A stretch of DNA of 64,000 nt from Aurantibacillus circumpalustris (GTDB lineage Bacteria > Bacteroidota > Bacteroidia > B-17B0 > Aurantibacillaceae), in NCBI RefSeq assembly GCF_029625215.1, contig NZ_CP121197.1:2790001-2854000 (forward strand), written 5' to 3'. Numbering within the stretch: position 1 is the first letter of the stretch; every line of letters starts with the position of its first letter. Shown in pieces: positions 36,245 to 45,732 of this stretch. Under the pieces are notes generated by a model that saw only the letters and a list, made by a program, of their open reading frames with translations, was not told the DNA's origin and did not search any database. The position numbers were made by a program, and so were the translations under genes.

Positions 36245-37006
36245 ATGGGACAAAAAGTAAATCCAATTGGTATAAGATTAGGAATCATCAAAGGATGGGA
36301 TTCTAACTGGTTTGGTGGTCATAAATATGCTGATAAATTAATGGAGGATGATAAAATCCGTACATATTTAAAAGCACGTTTACCTAAAGGGAGCATTTCT
36401 AAAATCGTTATTGAAAGAACTCTAAAGTTAGTTACTGTAACTATCAATACTGCTCGTCCGGGTATCATTATCGGAAAAGGTGGTAAAGAAGTTGATAAAC
36501 TAAAAGAAGAATTAAAAAAATTAACAAAAAAGGAAATCCAAATTAACATTTTCGAGATTAAACGTCCTGAATTAGATGCTCGTTTAGTAGCAGATAGTAT
36601 CGCTCGTCAAATCGAAGGTCGTATTTCTTTCCGTCGTGCAGCAAAAATGTCAATGGCTTCAACCATGCGTTTAGGTGCAGAAGGAATCAAAATTAAAGTA
36701 TCAGGTCGTTTAGGTGGTGCTGAGATGGCTCGTACTGAAGGGTATAAAGAAGGAAGAACTCCTTTACACACTTTACGTGCAGATATCGATTACGCAATCG
36801 CTGAAGCGCATACTTCGTATGGTCGTATTGGTGTAAAAGTATGGATTTGCCGTGGTGAGGTTTTCGGTAAACGTGATCTTTCTCCTAATGCAGGATTAAT
36901 GAAAGAAAAAGGTGGTCCTGGTGGTGGTGGAGATAGAGGAGATAGAAGAGAAGATCGTCCTAAATTCGCTGGTAAAAAAAGAAATACTAAAAGAGAAGAC
37001 AAGTAA
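36245..37006 (+). CDS. rpsC: 30S ribosomal protein uS3
   Basis: 253 residues. [19 protein letters not shown], the KH domain [20 protein letters not shown], then [20 protein letters not shown] are conserved. uS3 lies at the mRNA entry channel and has helicase activity with uS4. It ends with a Gly/Asp/Arg-rich tail of about 30 residues, longer than in E. coli. Confidence 0.98.
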   Translation: MGQKVNPIGIRLGIIKGWDSNWFGGHKYADKLMEDDKIRTYLKARLPKGSISKIVIERTLKLVTVTINTARPGIIIGKGGKEVDKLKEELKKLTKKEIQINIFEIKRPELDARLVADSIARQIEGRISFRRAAKMSMASTMRLGAEGIKIKVSGRLGGAEMARTEGYKEGRTPLHTLRADIDYAIAEAHTSYGRIGVKVWICRGEVFGKRDLSPNAGLMKEKGGPGGGGDRGDRREDRPKFAGKKRNTKREDK

Positions 37007-37016
37007 TGAAAAACAA

Positions 37017-37046
37017 CAATGAAGTAGAGCATAGCGCACTTCATTG
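37017..37046 (+). other. Hairpin between rpsC and rplP
   Basis: CAATGAAGT (37017-37025) pairs perfectly with ACTTCATTG (37038-37046) around a 12-nt loop. No T run follows, so it is not an intrinsic terminator; possible regulatory or processing structure. Confidence 0.5.
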
Positions 37047-37069
37047 CTAACAAGATAAAAAATTAAGTC

Positions 37070-37504
37070 ATGTTACAACCAAAAAGATCAAAATATAGAA
37101 AATCACATAAAATGAAGATCAAGGGTGACGCAAAACGTGGTCACGAGTTAGCCTTTGGTTCATTTGGTATTAAGGCTATGGACGAGTGTCGTATGACTGG
37201 TCGCCAGTTAGAAGCTGCCCGTATTGCTATTACCCGTTTTATGAAACGTGAAGGTCAGGTTTGGATCCGTGTTTTCCCGGATCGTCCTGTAACTTCTAAG
37301 CCTGCAGAGGTACGTATGGGTAAGGGTAAAGGTGCTCCAGAATATTGGATGGCTCCTGTAAAACGCGGACGTATTATTTTTGAAGCTGAAGGAGTTCCTC
37401 TGGAGGTTGCAAAAGAAGCTTTACGTTTAGCGGCTCAAAAATTACCTATCGTTACTAAATTTATAGTACGTAGAGATTATGTTGAAGCAGCAGCAGTTAA
37501 GTAG
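37070..37504 (+). CDS. rplP: 50S ribosomal protein uL16
   Basis: 144 residues. [19 protein letters not shown], then [20 protein letters not shown] and [20 protein letters not shown] are diagnostic. uL16 helps place A-site tRNA; the arginine hydroxylated in E. coli uL16 lies in the KGKGAPEYW region context. Separated from rpsC by a 63-nt gap with a strong hairpin. Confidence 0.98.
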   Translation: MLQPKRSKYRKSHKMKIKGDAKRGHELAFGSFGIKAMDECRMTGRQLEAARIAITRFMKREGQVWIRVFPDRPVTSKPAEVRMGKGKGAPEYWMAPVKRGRIIFEAEGVPLEVAKEALRLAAQKLPIVTKFIVRRDYVEAAAVK

Positions 37505-37604
37505 TTAAAAATAAATAACATAACCGAATTTTAATTAAACCGTTACTTTAATTAAAGCGAAGTAAAATAGGTGTAAGGTACACCGTAATTAAAACAAATA
37601 AACA
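37505..37604 (+). other. Intergenic region rplP-rpmC with small hairpin
   Basis: GGTGTA (37570-37575), AGG, TACACC (37579-37584) is a perfect 6-bp hairpin; TTTAATTAAA occurs twice upstream of it. No promoter box is evident. Confidence 0.4.
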
Positions 37605-37802
37605 ATGGCAACCAAAGAAATAAAAGGTTTATCTGATCAGGAATTAAATGAGAAGATAACTGCTGAAAAGGCGGATTTAAATAAGGTAACTTTAAATCAT
37701 GCAATCTCTCCTGTTGAAAATCCGGCTAAGATTCGTATTGCTCGCAGAAACATTGCAGTCATGTTAACCGAAGTGAATAACCGTAAAAAGGCAGCCAAAT
37801 AA
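37605..37802 (+). CDS. rpmC: 50S ribosomal protein uL29
   Basis: 65 residues, all helical. IKGLSDQELNEKITAEKADL and the basic helix PAKIRIARRNIAVMLTEVNN fit uL29, which binds near the tunnel exit beside uL23. Position between rplP and rpsQ is universal. The sequence is diverged at the N-terminus, as often in this small protein. Confidence 0.95.
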   Translation: MATKEIKGLSDQELNEKITAEKADLNKVTLNHAISPVENPAKIRIARRNIAVMLTEVNNRKKAAK

Positions 37803-37817
37803 TTATCGCTTTAAATC

Positions 37818-38075
37818 ATGGAAGATAGAAATTTAAGAAAAGAAAAAATCGGTATCGTAAAAAGTAACAAGATGGATAAAAGCATCGTTGTTTCTGTAAT
37901 GCGTAAAGTAAAACATCCGAAATACGGAAAGTTCCTTAACAAAACTAGTCATTTCGTTGCTCATGATGAGAAAAACGAATGCAGTATTGGGGATACCGTT
38001 GTAATCGCTGAAACTCGTCCTTTGAGTAAAACAAAGAACTGGCGTTTAGTTGAAGTACTAGAAAAAGTTAAATAA
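37818..38075 (+). CDS. rpsQ: 30S ribosomal protein uS17
   Basis: 85 residues. [19 protein letters not shown], then [20 protein letters not shown] and [18 protein letters not shown] form the OB-fold typical of uS17, an early 16S rRNA-binding protein. Fifteen nt after rpmC. Confidence 0.98.
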   Translation: MEDRNLRKEKIGIVKSNKMDKSIVVSVMRKVKHPKYGKFLNKTSHFVAHDEKNECSIGDTVVIAETRPLSKTKNWRLVEVLEKVK

Positions 38076-38105
38076 TTAGTGTTAATCGTATAAGAATATT
38101 ACAAG

Positions 38106-38474
38106 ATGATACAGAACGAATCCAGATTAACAGTAGCAGATAACAGTGGCGCTAAAGAGGTGTTAGTTATCCGCGTATTGGGTGGAACTAAAAAACGTTA
38201 CGCTTCAATAGGCGATAAAGTGGTAGTTACAGTAAAACATGCTATGCCTAGCGGAAACGTAAAAAAAGGTACAGTACACAAGGCTGTAATTGTAAGAACA
38301 AGAAAAGAGATTAGCCGTCCAGACGGTTCATATATTCGTTTTGATGATAATGCCGCGGTATTATTAAACACAACTGACGAAATTCGTGGTACCCGTATTT
38401 TTGGGCCAGTTGCTCGTGAGTTGCGTGAAAAACAATTTATGAAGATTATTTCATTAGCACCAGAAGTGCTTTAA
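38106..38474 (+). CDS. rplN: 50S ribosomal protein uL14
   Basis: 122 residues. [20 protein letters not shown], then [20 protein letters not shown] and [20 protein letters not shown] are diagnostic. It lies at the subunit interface and is the target of the silencing factor RsfS. No variation from the normal family is seen. Confidence 0.98.
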   Translation: MIQNESRLTVADNSGAKEVLVIRVLGGTKKRYASIGDKVVVTVKHAMPSGNVKKGTVHKAVIVRTRKEISRPDGSYIRFDDNAAVLLNTTDEIRGTRIFGPVARELREKQFMKIISLAPEVL

Positions 38475-38492
38475 TATTTAGAGTTAATAAAC

Positions 38493-38810
38493 ATGTCTAA
38501 GATAAAATTAAAAAAAGGCGATACCGTAAAAGTGATTTCTGGAGAAGCTAGAGGTCAGCAAGGTAAGATCATTACCATAGACGCAAAAAAAATGCGTGCT
38601 ATCGTTGAAGGTGTAAACATGATTAGCAAAAGCGAAAAGCCAAATGCTAAAAACACTAACGGAGGTATTGTAAAAAAAGAAGGTGCTATTCACATTTCAA
38701 ACTTAATGTTTTTAGAAGGTGGTAAAACTATTCGTATTGGTCGTAAAATAAATGAGAAAACTCAAAAACTAGAGCGCATCTCTTCAAAAACTAAGGAGGC
38801 AGTTAAATAA
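38493..38810 (+). CDS. rplX: 50S ribosomal protein uL24
   Basis: 105 residues. The KOW motif [18 protein letters not shown] is followed by [20 protein letters not shown] and a basic C-terminus. uL24 initiates 50S assembly. Its last codons contain AAGGAGG, which serves as a Shine-Dalgarno position for rplE, and its stop overlaps the rplE start by one base. Confidence 0.97.
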   Translation: MSKIKLKKGDTVKVISGEARGQQGKIITIDAKKMRAIVEGVNMISKSEKPNAKNTNGGIVKKEGAIHISNLMFLEGGKTIRIGRKINEKTQKLERISSKTKEAVK

Positions 38811-39376
38811 TGGCAACAAAAACCTATCAACCTCGATTAAAAGGTAAGTACAGCGAAGAAGTTATTCCTGCGCTACAAAAGCAATTTCAGTATACCTCTG
38901 CTATGCAAGTACCTAAATTGACTAAAATATGTATCAATCAAGGAATTGGTGATGCAGTTTCTGATAAAAAAATGATTGAATCAGCAGTAAAAGAAATGTC
39001 AACCATTTCTGGACAAAAAGCTGTTCCAACATATTCAACAAAAGATATCTCTAACTTTAAATTACGTAAAGGTGTTGCTATTGGTGTACGTGTTACATTG
39101 CGTGGCGATAAAATGTATGAATTTTTAGATCGTTTGATCGCTTCTGCATTACCTCGTATTCGTGATTTTAAAGGTGTGAATGATAAAGGATTTGATGGCC
39201 GTGGTAACTACACATTAGGTGTTACTGAGCAAATCATTTTCCCTGAAATTGATATCGACAAGGTGACTAAAATACAAGGTATGGATATTACTTTTGTAAC
39301 TACAGCTCCTACCGATAAAGAGGCACACGCATTATTAACTGAATTTGGTATTCCTTTCAAAAAGAAACAAGCATAA
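38810..39376 (+). CDS. rplE: 50S ribosomal protein uL5
   Basis: 188 residues. [17 protein letters not shown], then [20 protein letters not shown] and [20 protein letters not shown] identify uL5, which carries 5S rRNA with uL18. The start overlaps the rplX stop (TAATG). TAAGGAGG lies at 38792-38799, 10 nt before the ATG, so it is one of few SD-led genes here and may be translationally coupled. Confidence 0.98.
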   Translation: MATKTYQPRLKGKYSEEVIPALQKQFQYTSAMQVPKLTKICINQGIGDAVSDKKMIESAVKEMSTISGQKAVPTYSTKDISNFKLRKGVAIGVRVTLRGDKMYEFLDRLIASALPRIRDFKGVNDKGFDGRGNYTLGVTEQIIFPEIDIDKVTKIQGMDITFVTTAPTDKEAHALLTEFGIPFKKKQA

Positions 39377-39379
39377 CAC

Positions 39380-39649
39380 ATGGCAAAAGAATCAATGAAG
39401 GCCCGTGAGGTCAAACGTAAAAGATTAGTAGAAAAATACGCAGCTAAACGCGAAGAGCTTAAAAAAGCTGGCGATTCAGTCGGTTTGCAAAAGTTACCAC
39501 GTAACTCATCAAAAGTGCGTATGCGTAACCGTTGCAACCTTACCGGTCGTCCACGTGGATATATGCGTGATTTCGGTGTTAGCCGTGTAACTTTCCGTGA
39601 AATGGTTCTTTTCGGATTGATACCAGGCTTAACAAAATCGAGCTGGTAA
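39380..39649 (+). CDS. rpsN: 30S ribosomal protein uS14, zinc-free type
   Basis: 89 residues. [20 protein letters not shown], then [20 protein letters not shown] and [13 protein letters not shown]. The CxxC...CxxC zinc motif is absent, so this is the long C-minus form. It binds in the 30S head beside uS3 and uS10. Three nt after rplE. Confidence 0.98.
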   Translation: MAKESMKAREVKRKRLVEKYAAKREELKKAGDSVGLQKLPRNSSKVRMRNRCNLTGRPRGYMRDFGVSRVTFREMVLFGLIPGLTKSSW

Positions 39650-39807
39650 TATTCTCTAAGATTCCAAAGAGTAGAGGGAAACAAAGAGAATACTAAAATA
39701 AAACTTGGAGGTACGGGAAATATTCGTATATTTGCCCCCTCAAAAAAATAAATAATTGTTTCATATAATTATTCTGTTTTGGCGGAATAACATATAAACT
39801 TAAAAAA
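39650..39807 (+). promoter_or_regulatory. Internal promoter region before rpsH
   Basis: CTTG at 39704-39707, 19 nt spacer, then TATATTTG at 39727-39734, the same spacing as the rpsL promoter. The leader to the rpsH ATG is about 67 nt. It probably gives extra transcription of rpsH onward. Confidence 0.65.
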
Positions 39808-40206
39808 ATGACAGATACAGTATCAGATTATTTAACTCGTGTTAGAAACGCGATTAAAGCAAACCACCGCGTGGTAGAGGTTCCAGCCTCAAATCTCAAA
39901 AAAGAAATCACAAAAATTCTTTTCGAAAAAGGTTACATTTTAAACTACAAGTTTGAAGAAACCGAAAACAAACAAGGTTCAATTAAAATCGCCTTGAAGT
40001 ATCATCCTGTAACAAAGATTTCCGCAATACGTTCATTAGACCGCGTGTCGTCACCAGGTTTACGTAAGTACACAGGTGCTACAAAAATGCCACGTGTATT
40101 AAATGGATTAGGAATCGCCATCGTTTCAACTTCTAAAGGTGTAATTACTGATAAAGAAGCTAAGAAATTAAATGTTGGTGGAGAAGTTCTATGTTATATT
40201 TCATAA
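39808..40206 (+). CDS. rpsH: 30S ribosomal protein uS8
   Basis: 132 residues. TDTVSDYLTRVRNAIKANHR, then RVSSPGLRKYTGATKMPRVL and GLGIAIVSTSKGVITDKEA are diagnostic. In E. coli uS8 represses the spc operon by binding near the uL5 start; here it is preceded by an apparent promoter, so the second half of the cluster may be regulated separately. Confidence 0.98.
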   Translation: MTDTVSDYLTRVRNAIKANHRVVEVPASNLKKEITKILFEKGYILNYKFEETENKQGSIKIALKYHPVTKISAIRSLDRVSSPGLRKYTGATKMPRVLNGLGIAIVSTSKGVITDKEAKKLNVGGEVLCYIS

Positions 40207-40208
40207 TT

Positions 40209-40217
40209 TAAAGGAGG
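40209..40217 (+). promoter_or_regulatory. Strong Shine-Dalgarno before rplF
   Basis: TAAAGGAGG ends 9 nt before the rplF ATG. Unlike the rplE case it is in noncoding DNA, so it is not explained by codon choice. Confidence 0.75.
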
Positions 40218-40226
40218 AAAATTAAC

Positions 40227-40781
40227 ATGTCACGTATAGGAAAATCGCCAATCGCATTACCAAAAGGAGTAGAGGTAAAAATTGCTAATGGTTTAGTAAC
40301 CGTTAAAGGCGCCAAAGGAGAATTAACTCAGAAAGTAGATACAGATATCACCGTTGCTGTTGAAGAAGGAAATGTTGTTGTAACACGTCCTACAGATCAA
40401 AAACGTCACAAAGCTTTACATGGCTTATACCGTTCTTTAATCTCTAATATGGTTAAAGGTGTAAGTGAAGGTTTTAAAACAGAACAAGAGCTTGTTGGTG
40501 TAGGTTACCGTGCATCTAACAAGGGGCAAATGTTGGAAATGTCTTTAGGATATTCACACAATATTAATTTTGAAATACCGAAAGAAATTAAAATTACTAC
40601 CGCTACAGAAAAAGGTCAAAACCCTAAAGTAATACTTGAAAGTGCTGATAAACAGCTTATTGGAATGGTTGCTGCAAAAATACGCAGTTTGCGTAAACCT
40701 GAGCCATACAAAGGAAAAGGTATTAAGTTTGCTGGCGAACAATTAAGAAGAAAAGCTGGTAAATCTGCTTCTAAGAAATAA
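40227..40781 (+). CDS. rplF: 50S ribosomal protein uL6
   Basis: 184 residues. SRIGKSPIALPKGVEVKIAN, then GLYRSLISNMVKGVSEGF and PEPYKGKGIKFAGEQLRRKA are diagnostic. uL6 binds near the sarcin-ricin loop and factor-binding site. It is one of three genes in this cluster with a full AGGAGG leader. Confidence 0.98.
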   Translation: MSRIGKSPIALPKGVEVKIANGLVTVKGAKGELTQKVDTDITVAVEEGNVVVTRPTDQKRHKALHGLYRSLISNMVKGVSEGFKTEQELVGVGYRASNKGQMLEMSLGYSHNINFEIPKEIKITTATEKGQNPKVILESADKQLIGMVAAKIRSLRKPEPYKGKGIKFAGEQLRRKAGKSASKK

Positions 40782-40840
40782 TTAAGAAGCAAAACAATAA
40801 AGTTCAATAAATTATAAATCATCTTTAAAAAATTGCAAAG

Positions 40841-41197
40841 ATGGCAGGAAGTAAACAAGATAGAAGAACAAAAATAAAATTAAAGCTACGTAAAACCATT
40901 AAAGGTACAACGCAAGCTCCTCGTTTAAGTGTATATCGCAGTAATGCTGAGATATACGCACAATTAATCGACGATAAGGGTGGAAAAACCTTATTAGCTG
41001 TTGGTTCAGTTGATAAATCAATTTCAACTTCTAAAGTTAACAAAATTGAAAAAGCGAAACTGGTAGGAAAATTAATCGCTGAAAAAGCTGTTGCAAGTGG
41101 AATAACTGCTGTAGTTTTTGACCGTAACGGATTTTTGTACCACGGTAGAGTAAAATCGTTGGCCGAAGGTGCCCGCGAAGGAGGTTTAAAATTCTAA
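40841..41197 (+). CDS. rplR: 50S ribosomal protein uL18
   Basis: 118 residues. [20 protein letters not shown], then [18 protein letters not shown] and [20 protein letters not shown] identify uL18, a 5S rRNA-binding protein of the central protuberance. Fifty-nine nt after rplF. Confidence 0.98.
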   Translation: MAGSKQDRRTKIKLKLRKTIKGTTQAPRLSVYRSNAEIYAQLIDDKGGKTLLAVGSVDKSISTSKVNKIEKAKLVGKLIAEKAVASGITAVVFDRNGFLYHGRVKSLAEGAREGGLKF

Positions 41198-41210
41198 AAA
41201 ACGGATTAAG

Positions 41211-41729
41211 ATGTCAAAAGAAGTAGTAAAGCGCGTTAAATCGAGCGATATAGAATTAAAAGATAAATTAGTTGCCATTCAACGTGTAACTAAAGTTACT
41301 AAAGGTGGTCGTCACTTCAGTTTTTCAGCTATTGTTGTAGTTGGAAATGAAAAAGGTGTTATTGGTCAAGGTTTAGGTAAAGCAAATGAGGTTACAGATG
41401 CTATTACTAAAGGAATCGAAGATGCTAAGAAAAGCCTTGTGAAAGTAGCTATTCTTAATGGAACGGTTCCTCACGAGCAATTAGGGAAATTTGGTGGCGC
41501 TCGCGTTTTCTTGAAACCAGCAGCTCATGGTACAGGTGTAATTGCCGGTGGTGCGATGCGTGCAGTTTTAGAAAGTGTTGGTGTTACAGATGTACTTGCT
41601 AAATCAAAAGGTTCTTCTAATCCGCACAATGTGGTTAAAGCAACTTTAGATGCGTTAATGAAAATGCGTGATCCTATCACCATTGCTCAACAACGTGGTA
41701 TTAAATTAACGAATGTGTTTAACGGATAA
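41211..41729 (+). CDS. rpsE: 30S ribosomal protein uS5
   Basis: 172 residues. [20 protein letters not shown], then [20 protein letters not shown] and [20 protein letters not shown] are diagnostic. uS5 contributes to mRNA-entry helicase function and decoding accuracy. Thirteen nt after rplR; ordinary length. Confidence 0.98.
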   Translation: MSKEVVKRVKSSDIELKDKLVAIQRVTKVTKGGRHFSFSAIVVVGNEKGVIGQGLGKANEVTDAITKGIEDAKKSLVKVAILNGTVPHEQLGKFGGARVFLKPAAHGTGVIAGGAMRAVLESVGVTDVLAKSKGSSNPHNVVKATLDALMKMRDPITIAQQRGIKLTNVFNG

Positions 41730-41739
41730 AATTAATACA

Positions 41740-41919
41740 ATGGGAAAAGTAAAATTAACATTAGTAAAAAGCACCGCTAAACGTTCACCTGCTCAAAAGG
41801 CTACTTTAGTTGCTTTAGGTTTAGGTAAAACTAATAGTTCAGTGGAGAAAAACACAAATCCTGCAATTGATGGCATGATTAACAAAGTGAAACACGTATT
41901 AAAAGTTGAAAATATATAA
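41740..41919 (+). CDS. rpmD: 50S ribosomal protein uL30
   Basis: 59 residues from ATG 41740; an in-frame ATG nine codons earlier lies inside rpsE and is rejected. GKVKLTLVKSTAKRSPAQKA and ALGLGKTNSSVEKNTNPAI match uL30. Usual place between rpsE and rplO. Confidence 0.97.
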   Translation: MGKVKLTLVKSTAKRSPAQKATLVALGLGKTNSSVEKNTNPAIDGMINKVKHVLKVENI

Positions 41920-41924
41920 CAACG

Positions 41925-42398
41925 ATGAAATTAAATGAATTAAAACCAGCAAATGGTTCAGTAAAATCAAACTACCGTCGTGGTCGTGGACAAGGTTCAG
42001 GTGGCGGTGGTACAGCTACACGTGGACATAAAGGAGCTCAATCTCGTTCAGGTCACTCTAAAAAGCGTGGATTTGAAGGTGGTCAAATGCCTTTACAACG
42101 TCGTTTACCTAAGTTTGGTTTCAAAAACATTAACCGTATCGAGCACCATGGTATTAATTTGGATGCTATTCAAAAATTGGTTGATGCTATTAAGGTTACG
42201 GATATTACATTAGAAGTACTTGTGCAGAATGGTTTGGCTCATAAAAATGATTTAGTAAAAATTATGGGTCGTGGCGAATTAACTGCTAAAGTTAACATCA
42301 CTGTTGATGCTTTTACTGCATCAGCTAAAAAAGCAATTGAAGAAAAAGGCGGTACTGTAACAAGTACTAAAATCACCGCAAAAACTGAGACTAAATAA
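41925..42398 (+). CDS. rplO: 50S ribosomal protein uL15
   Basis: 157 residues. MKLNELKPANGSVKSNYRRG, the Gly-rich GRGQGSGGGGTATRGHKGAQ and GFEGGQMPLQRRLPKFGF are diagnostic. A late 50S assembly protein. Five nt after rpmD, 3 nt before secY. Confidence 0.98.
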   Translation: MKLNELKPANGSVKSNYRRGRGQGSGGGGTATRGHKGAQSRSGHSKKRGFEGGQMPLQRRLPKFGFKNINRIEHHGINLDAIQKLVDAIKVTDITLEVLVQNGLAHKNDLVKIMGRGELTAKVNITVDAFTASAKKAIEEKGGTVTSTKITAKTETK

Positions 42399-42401
42399 TA
42401 T

Positions 42402-43733
42402 ATGAAGCGTTTTTTTGATACCCTTCGGAATATCTGGACCATTGAGGAACTAAGACAACGAATCTTAGTGACTTTAGGCTTAATATTGATTTATCGTCTG
42501 GGATCCTATGTGGTTCTTCCAGGTGTTAATGTTGATGCTCTAGCTGCGGCAGGTAATGCCAACCAAACCGGTGGAATTGTCGGTTTAATTAATATGTTCG
42601 CGGGTGGTGCGTTTTTACGCGCTTCCATCTTCGGCTTAGGAATTATGCCATACATTACTGCATCCATTATTATTCAATTAATGGGTATGGCTGTACCTTA
42701 TTTTCAAAAAATGCAAAGAGAAGGAGAAAGTGGACGTAAAAAAATTAATCAATACACGCGTTTCTTAACAATTGCTGTTACAGCAGTTCAGGCTCCGGGT
42801 TATATTGCTTCTATTAAGTCTTCAGCACCAAATGCTTTTCCTGATATGACTTCTTTCTGGTGGATTCAATCCATTTTTATTTTAGTAACCGGAACCATGT
42901 TTGTAATGTGGTTGGGTGAAAGAATTACGGATAAAGGTCTAGGAAACGGTATCTCTTTAATCATTATGATTGGAATTATCTCTCGTTTGCCTTTTGCGTT
43001 CTTATCTGAGGTAAAATCAAGAACTGCAGGAAATGGTGGTTTAATTATTTTCTTAATTGAGATTGTGATATTACTACTCGTAATTGTTGGTTCTATCTTG
43101 TTAGTTCAGGGCACACGACGAATACCAGTGCAATTTGCCAAGAAAATTGTAGGAAACAAACAATATGGTGGTGTGCGTCAGTATATCCCACTGAAAGTGA
43201 ATGCTGCAGGTGTTATGCCAATTATCTTTGCTCAAGCTATCATGTTTATTCCTTATGCTATTAACAGTGCAATGGGTAATGCAGGTGGTGTGTTTCAAGA
43301 AAGATACGGTTTCTGGTACAACTTCATTTTTGCTGTAATGATTATTCTTTTTACGTATTTCTACACTGCAATTATGGTTAATCCTAACCAGTTAGCGGAT
43401 GATATGAAACGTAATGGCGGTTTTATTCCAGGTGTGAAGCCAGGTAAGAAAACAGCTGAGTTTATCGATCAAGTAATGAGTAGAATTACTTTGCCGGGAT
43501 CTATTTTCTTAGCAGCCGTGGCAGTTATGCCAGCATTTGCTCAGAAATTAGGAATAAACAGTGCATTTGCTGATTTCTACGGAGGAACTTCCTTGTTGAT
43601 CCTTGTAGGTGTGGTTTTAGATACATTGCAACAAATAGAAACTTACTTATTGAATCGCCATTATGATGGTCTGATGAAATCGGGCAGAATTAAAGGAAGA
43701 GGCGCTAATGCCATGATGGTTCAACAAGGTTAA
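42402..43733 (+). CDS. secY: Protein translocase subunit SecY
   Basis: 443 residues with ten predicted membrane helices. [20 protein letters not shown] opens the protein; [20 protein letters not shown] and [20 protein letters not shown] are conserved. The C5 loop contains [20 protein letters not shown]. SecY is the channel of the Sec translocon, used by all the signal-peptide proteins in this window. It is followed directly by infA; map and adk are not between them. Confidence 0.98.
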   Translation: MKRFFDTLRNIWTIEELRQRILVTLGLILIYRLGSYVVLPGVNVDALAAAGNANQTGGIVGLINMFAGGAFLRASIFGLGIMPYITASIIIQLMGMAVPYFQKMQREGESGRKKINQYTRFLTIAVTAVQAPGYIASIKSSAPNAFPDMTSFWWIQSIFILVTGTMFVMWLGERITDKGLGNGISLIIMIGIISRLPFAFLSEVKSRTAGNGGLIIFLIEIVILLLVIVGSILLVQGTRRIPVQFAKKIVGNKQYGGVRQYIPLKVNAAGVMPIIFAQAIMFIPYAINSAMGNAGGVFQERYGFWYNFIFAVMIILFTYFYTAIMVNPNQLADDMKRNGGFIPGVKPGKKTAEFIDQVMSRITLPGSIFLAAVAVMPAFAQKLGINSAFADFYGGTSLLILVGVVLDTLQQIETYLLNRHYDGLMKSGRIKGRGANAMMVQQG

Positions 43734-43741
43734 TTTCATAT

Positions 43742-43960
43742 ATGGCGAAACAATCAAATATTGAAATTGACGGTACTATTGTTGAAGCACTAAGTAACGC
43801 AATGTTCAGGGTAGAATTAGAAAATGGACACATAGTAACGGCTCATATTTCAGGTAAAATGAGAATGCACTATATTAAAATTTTACCAGGCGATAAAGTG
43901 AAGTTGGAAATGAGTCCATATGATTTAACAAAAGCAAGAATTACATTCAGATACAAATAA
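43742..43960 (+). CDS. infA: Translation initiation factor IF-1
   Basis: 72 residues, standard length. [20 protein letters not shown], then [20 protein letters not shown] and ITFRYK at the C-terminus are the IF-1 OB-fold. It occupies the ribosomal A site during initiation. Eight nt after secY. Confidence 0.98.
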   Translation: MAKQSNIEIDGTIVEALSNAMFRVELENGHIVTAHISGKMRMHYIKILPGDKVKLEMSPYDLTKARITFRYK

Positions 43961-43978
43961 GAGTTTAAAATAAAGGAC

Positions 43979-44095
43979 ATGAAAGTTAGAGCATCCATAA
44001 AAAAAAGAAGCGTTGATTGTAAGATCGTACGTCGTAAGGGTAAATTGTTCGTAATCAACAAAAAAAACCCGAAATTTAAACAAAGACAAAAGTAA
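43979..44095 (+). CDS. rpmJ: 50S ribosomal protein bL36, zinc-free form
   Basis: 38 residues read directly: [20 protein letters not shown], then [18 protein letters not shown]. The length and ends are those of bL36, but only one cysteine remains where the zinc-binding form has CxxC plus Cys/His, so this is the C-minus type. AAAGG lies just before the ATG. It sits between infA and rpsM as usual. Confidence 0.95.
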   Translation: MKVRASIKKRSVDCKIVRRKGKLFVINKKNPKFKQRQK

Positions 44096-44099
44096 TTTT

Positions 44100-44107
44100 T
44101 ATCTTTG
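44100..44107 (+). promoter_or_regulatory. Putative internal -7 box before rpsM (TATCTTTG)
   Basis: Exact TAnnTTTG match 33 nt before the rpsM ATG, directly after rpmJ. It could start an alpha-operon transcript. No clear -33 element at 19 nt. Confidence 0.5.
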
Positions 44108-44139
44108 CAAACGTTTTTTAATAATTATATTTAATAGAA

Positions 44140-44517
44140 ATGGCACGTATAGCTGGTATTGATTTACCTAAAAACAAAAGAGGCGTAATAGGTTTAACCT
44201 ATATTTACGGTATTGGAAGCAGTAGAGCTTCTAAAATCCTTAGTGAGGCTGGTATTCACGAAGACAAGAAAGTAACTGATTGGACTGACGAAGAGCAAAA
44301 TGCAATTCGTAACCTTATCAATAATAACTTTAAAATTGAAGGTGCTTTACGTTCAGAAACTCAGCTAAACATTAAGCGTTTAACTGATATCAATAGCTAC
44401 CGTGGAATCCGCCACCGTAACAGTCTTCCTGTTCGTGGTCAACGTTCTAAAACAAATGCACGTACACGTAAGGGTAAACGTAAGACAATTGCCAACAAGA
44501 AAATGGCAACTAAATAA
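44140..44517 (+). CDS. rpsM: 30S ribosomal protein uS13
   Basis: 125 residues. [34 protein letters not shown] and the basic end [20 protein letters not shown] followed by RTRKGKRKT are diagnostic. uS13 contacts P-site tRNA and the large subunit. First gene of the alpha group, with a probable promoter upstream. Confidence 0.98.
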   Translation: MARIAGIDLPKNKRGVIGLTYIYGIGSSRASKILSEAGIHEDKKVTDWTDEEQNAIRNLINNNFKIEGALRSETQLNIKRLTDINSYRGIRHRNSLPVRGQRSKTNARTRKGKRKTIANKKMATK

Positions 44518-44546
44518 TAAATAAATTACAATAGATTTAGATAAAA

Positions 44547-44957
44547 ATGGCAAAACAACCAACAGCCGCTAACAACGCAAAAGCTACTCAACGTAAACGT
44601 ACTGTAAAGGTAGAAGCGATCGGTGAGGCTCACATTAGCGCTACATTTAATAACATTATTATTTCATTAACCAACATGAGCGGGCAAGTAATTTCTTGGA
44701 GCAGTGCTGGTAAAATGGGATTCCGTGGTTCTAAAAAGAACACGCCTTACGCAGCACAAATGGCAGCGCAAGATTGCAGTAAAGTTGCTCATGAGGCAGG
44801 TTTGCGCAAAGTAAAAGTTTACGTTAAAGGACCAGGTGGTGGAAGAGAAAGTGCTATCAGAACGATTGCAGCTTCTGGAATCGAAGTTTCTGAGATCATG
44901 GATATTACTCCAATTCCTCACAACGGTTGTCGTCCTCCAAAACGTCGTAGAGTTTAA
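44547..44957 (+). CDS. rpsK: 30S ribosomal protein uS11
   Basis: 136 residues. [20 protein letters not shown], then [20 protein letters not shown] and [17 protein letters not shown] are diagnostic. It forms part of the mRNA exit channel on the platform. Twenty-nine nt after rpsM. Confidence 0.98.
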   Translation: MAKQPTAANNAKATQRKRTVKVEAIGEAHISATFNNIIISLTNMSGQVISWSSAGKMGFRGSKKNTPYAAQMAAQDCSKVAHEAGLRKVKVYVKGPGGGRESAIRTIAASGIEVSEIMDITPIPHNGCRPPKRRRV

Positions 44958-45090
44958 ACAATAAAAGCCGGTCCTTCCAGTTATGGGAGGATTTGGAGTT
45001 GATAATCTATAGGGTTTTCAACTTAAATAATAACCCGACTGAATTAGGTCCATTGATCATTTCAGTCACAATAAAAAACAATTATTTAAA
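44958..45090 (+). promoter_or_regulatory. Structured leader before rpsD
   Basis: Three stems can be drawn. TCCTTCC (44972-44978) pairs with GGGAGGA (44985-44991). AGTTGA (44997-45002) pairs with TCAACT (45018-45023). GACTGAA (45037-45043) pairs with TTCAGTC (45061-45067). GGGTT at 45012-45016, in the loop of stem 2, can pair with AACCC at 45032-45036, which would make an H-type pseudoknot. uS4 represses its own synthesis through a pseudoknotted leader in E. coli, so this is a candidate uS4-response element (inference). Confidence 0.5.
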
Positions 45091-45696
45091 ATGGCAAGGT
45101 ACACAGGTCCAAAATCAAAAATCGCGCGTAAATTCAGAGAGCCAATCTTTGGCCCGGATAAAGCGTTAGAAAAGAAAAATTACCCTCCGGGGCAACACGG
45201 TAACACCAAAAAACGTTCAAAACAATCTGAATACGCAATTCAGTTGATGGAAAAGCAAAAAGCTAAGTATACTTATGGTATCTTGGAAAAACAATTTGCT
45301 AGAACTTTTGATAAAGCAGCTCGTACGCACGGAATTACTGGTGAAATCTTATTACAATTAATTGAAAGTCGTTTAGACAACGTAGTTTACCGTTTAGGAA
45401 TTGCTCCTTCACGTCGTGGTGCACGTCAATTAGTTTCTCACGCGCATATTACCGTTAACGGTTCTATCGTTAATATTGCTTCTTATACACTTAAACCAGG
45501 TGATGTAATTGGGGTACGTGAAAAATCACAATCAATGGAAATTATTACAAATTCTATATCTGGTGCTGTTAACAAACACGCTTGGTTAGATTTCGATAAG
45601 GCAACTTTGAGCGGAAAGTTTATTTCTCGCCCTGAGCGTTCACAGATTCCTGAAAATATCAAGGAACAGTTGATTGTGGAGTTGTACTCTAAATAA
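45091..45696 (+). CDS. rpsD: 30S ribosomal protein uS4
   Basis: 201 residues. [20 protein letters not shown], then [20 protein letters not shown] and the S4 RNA-binding domain [20 protein letters not shown] are clear. No N-terminal zinc cysteines. uS4 starts 30S assembly and is an autoregulator in E. coli and Bacillus. The 133-nt structured gap before it is the largest in this part of the cluster. Confidence 0.98.
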   Translation: MARYTGPKSKIARKFREPIFGPDKALEKKNYPPGQHGNTKKRSKQSEYAIQLMEKQKAKYTYGILEKQFARTFDKAARTHGITGEILLQLIESRLDNVVYRLGIAPSRRGARQLVSHAHITVNGSIVNIASYTLKPGDVIGVREKSQSMEIITNSISGAVNKHAWLDFDKATLSGKFISRPERSQIPENIKEQLIVELYSK

Positions 45697-45732
45697 TAAA
45701 ATAATTTAATAAACTTAATACAAGCTAAAGAT

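Noticed and set aside
39208-39684. 158-codon minus-strand ORF
   Set aside because: Antisense to rplE and rpsN, both certain.
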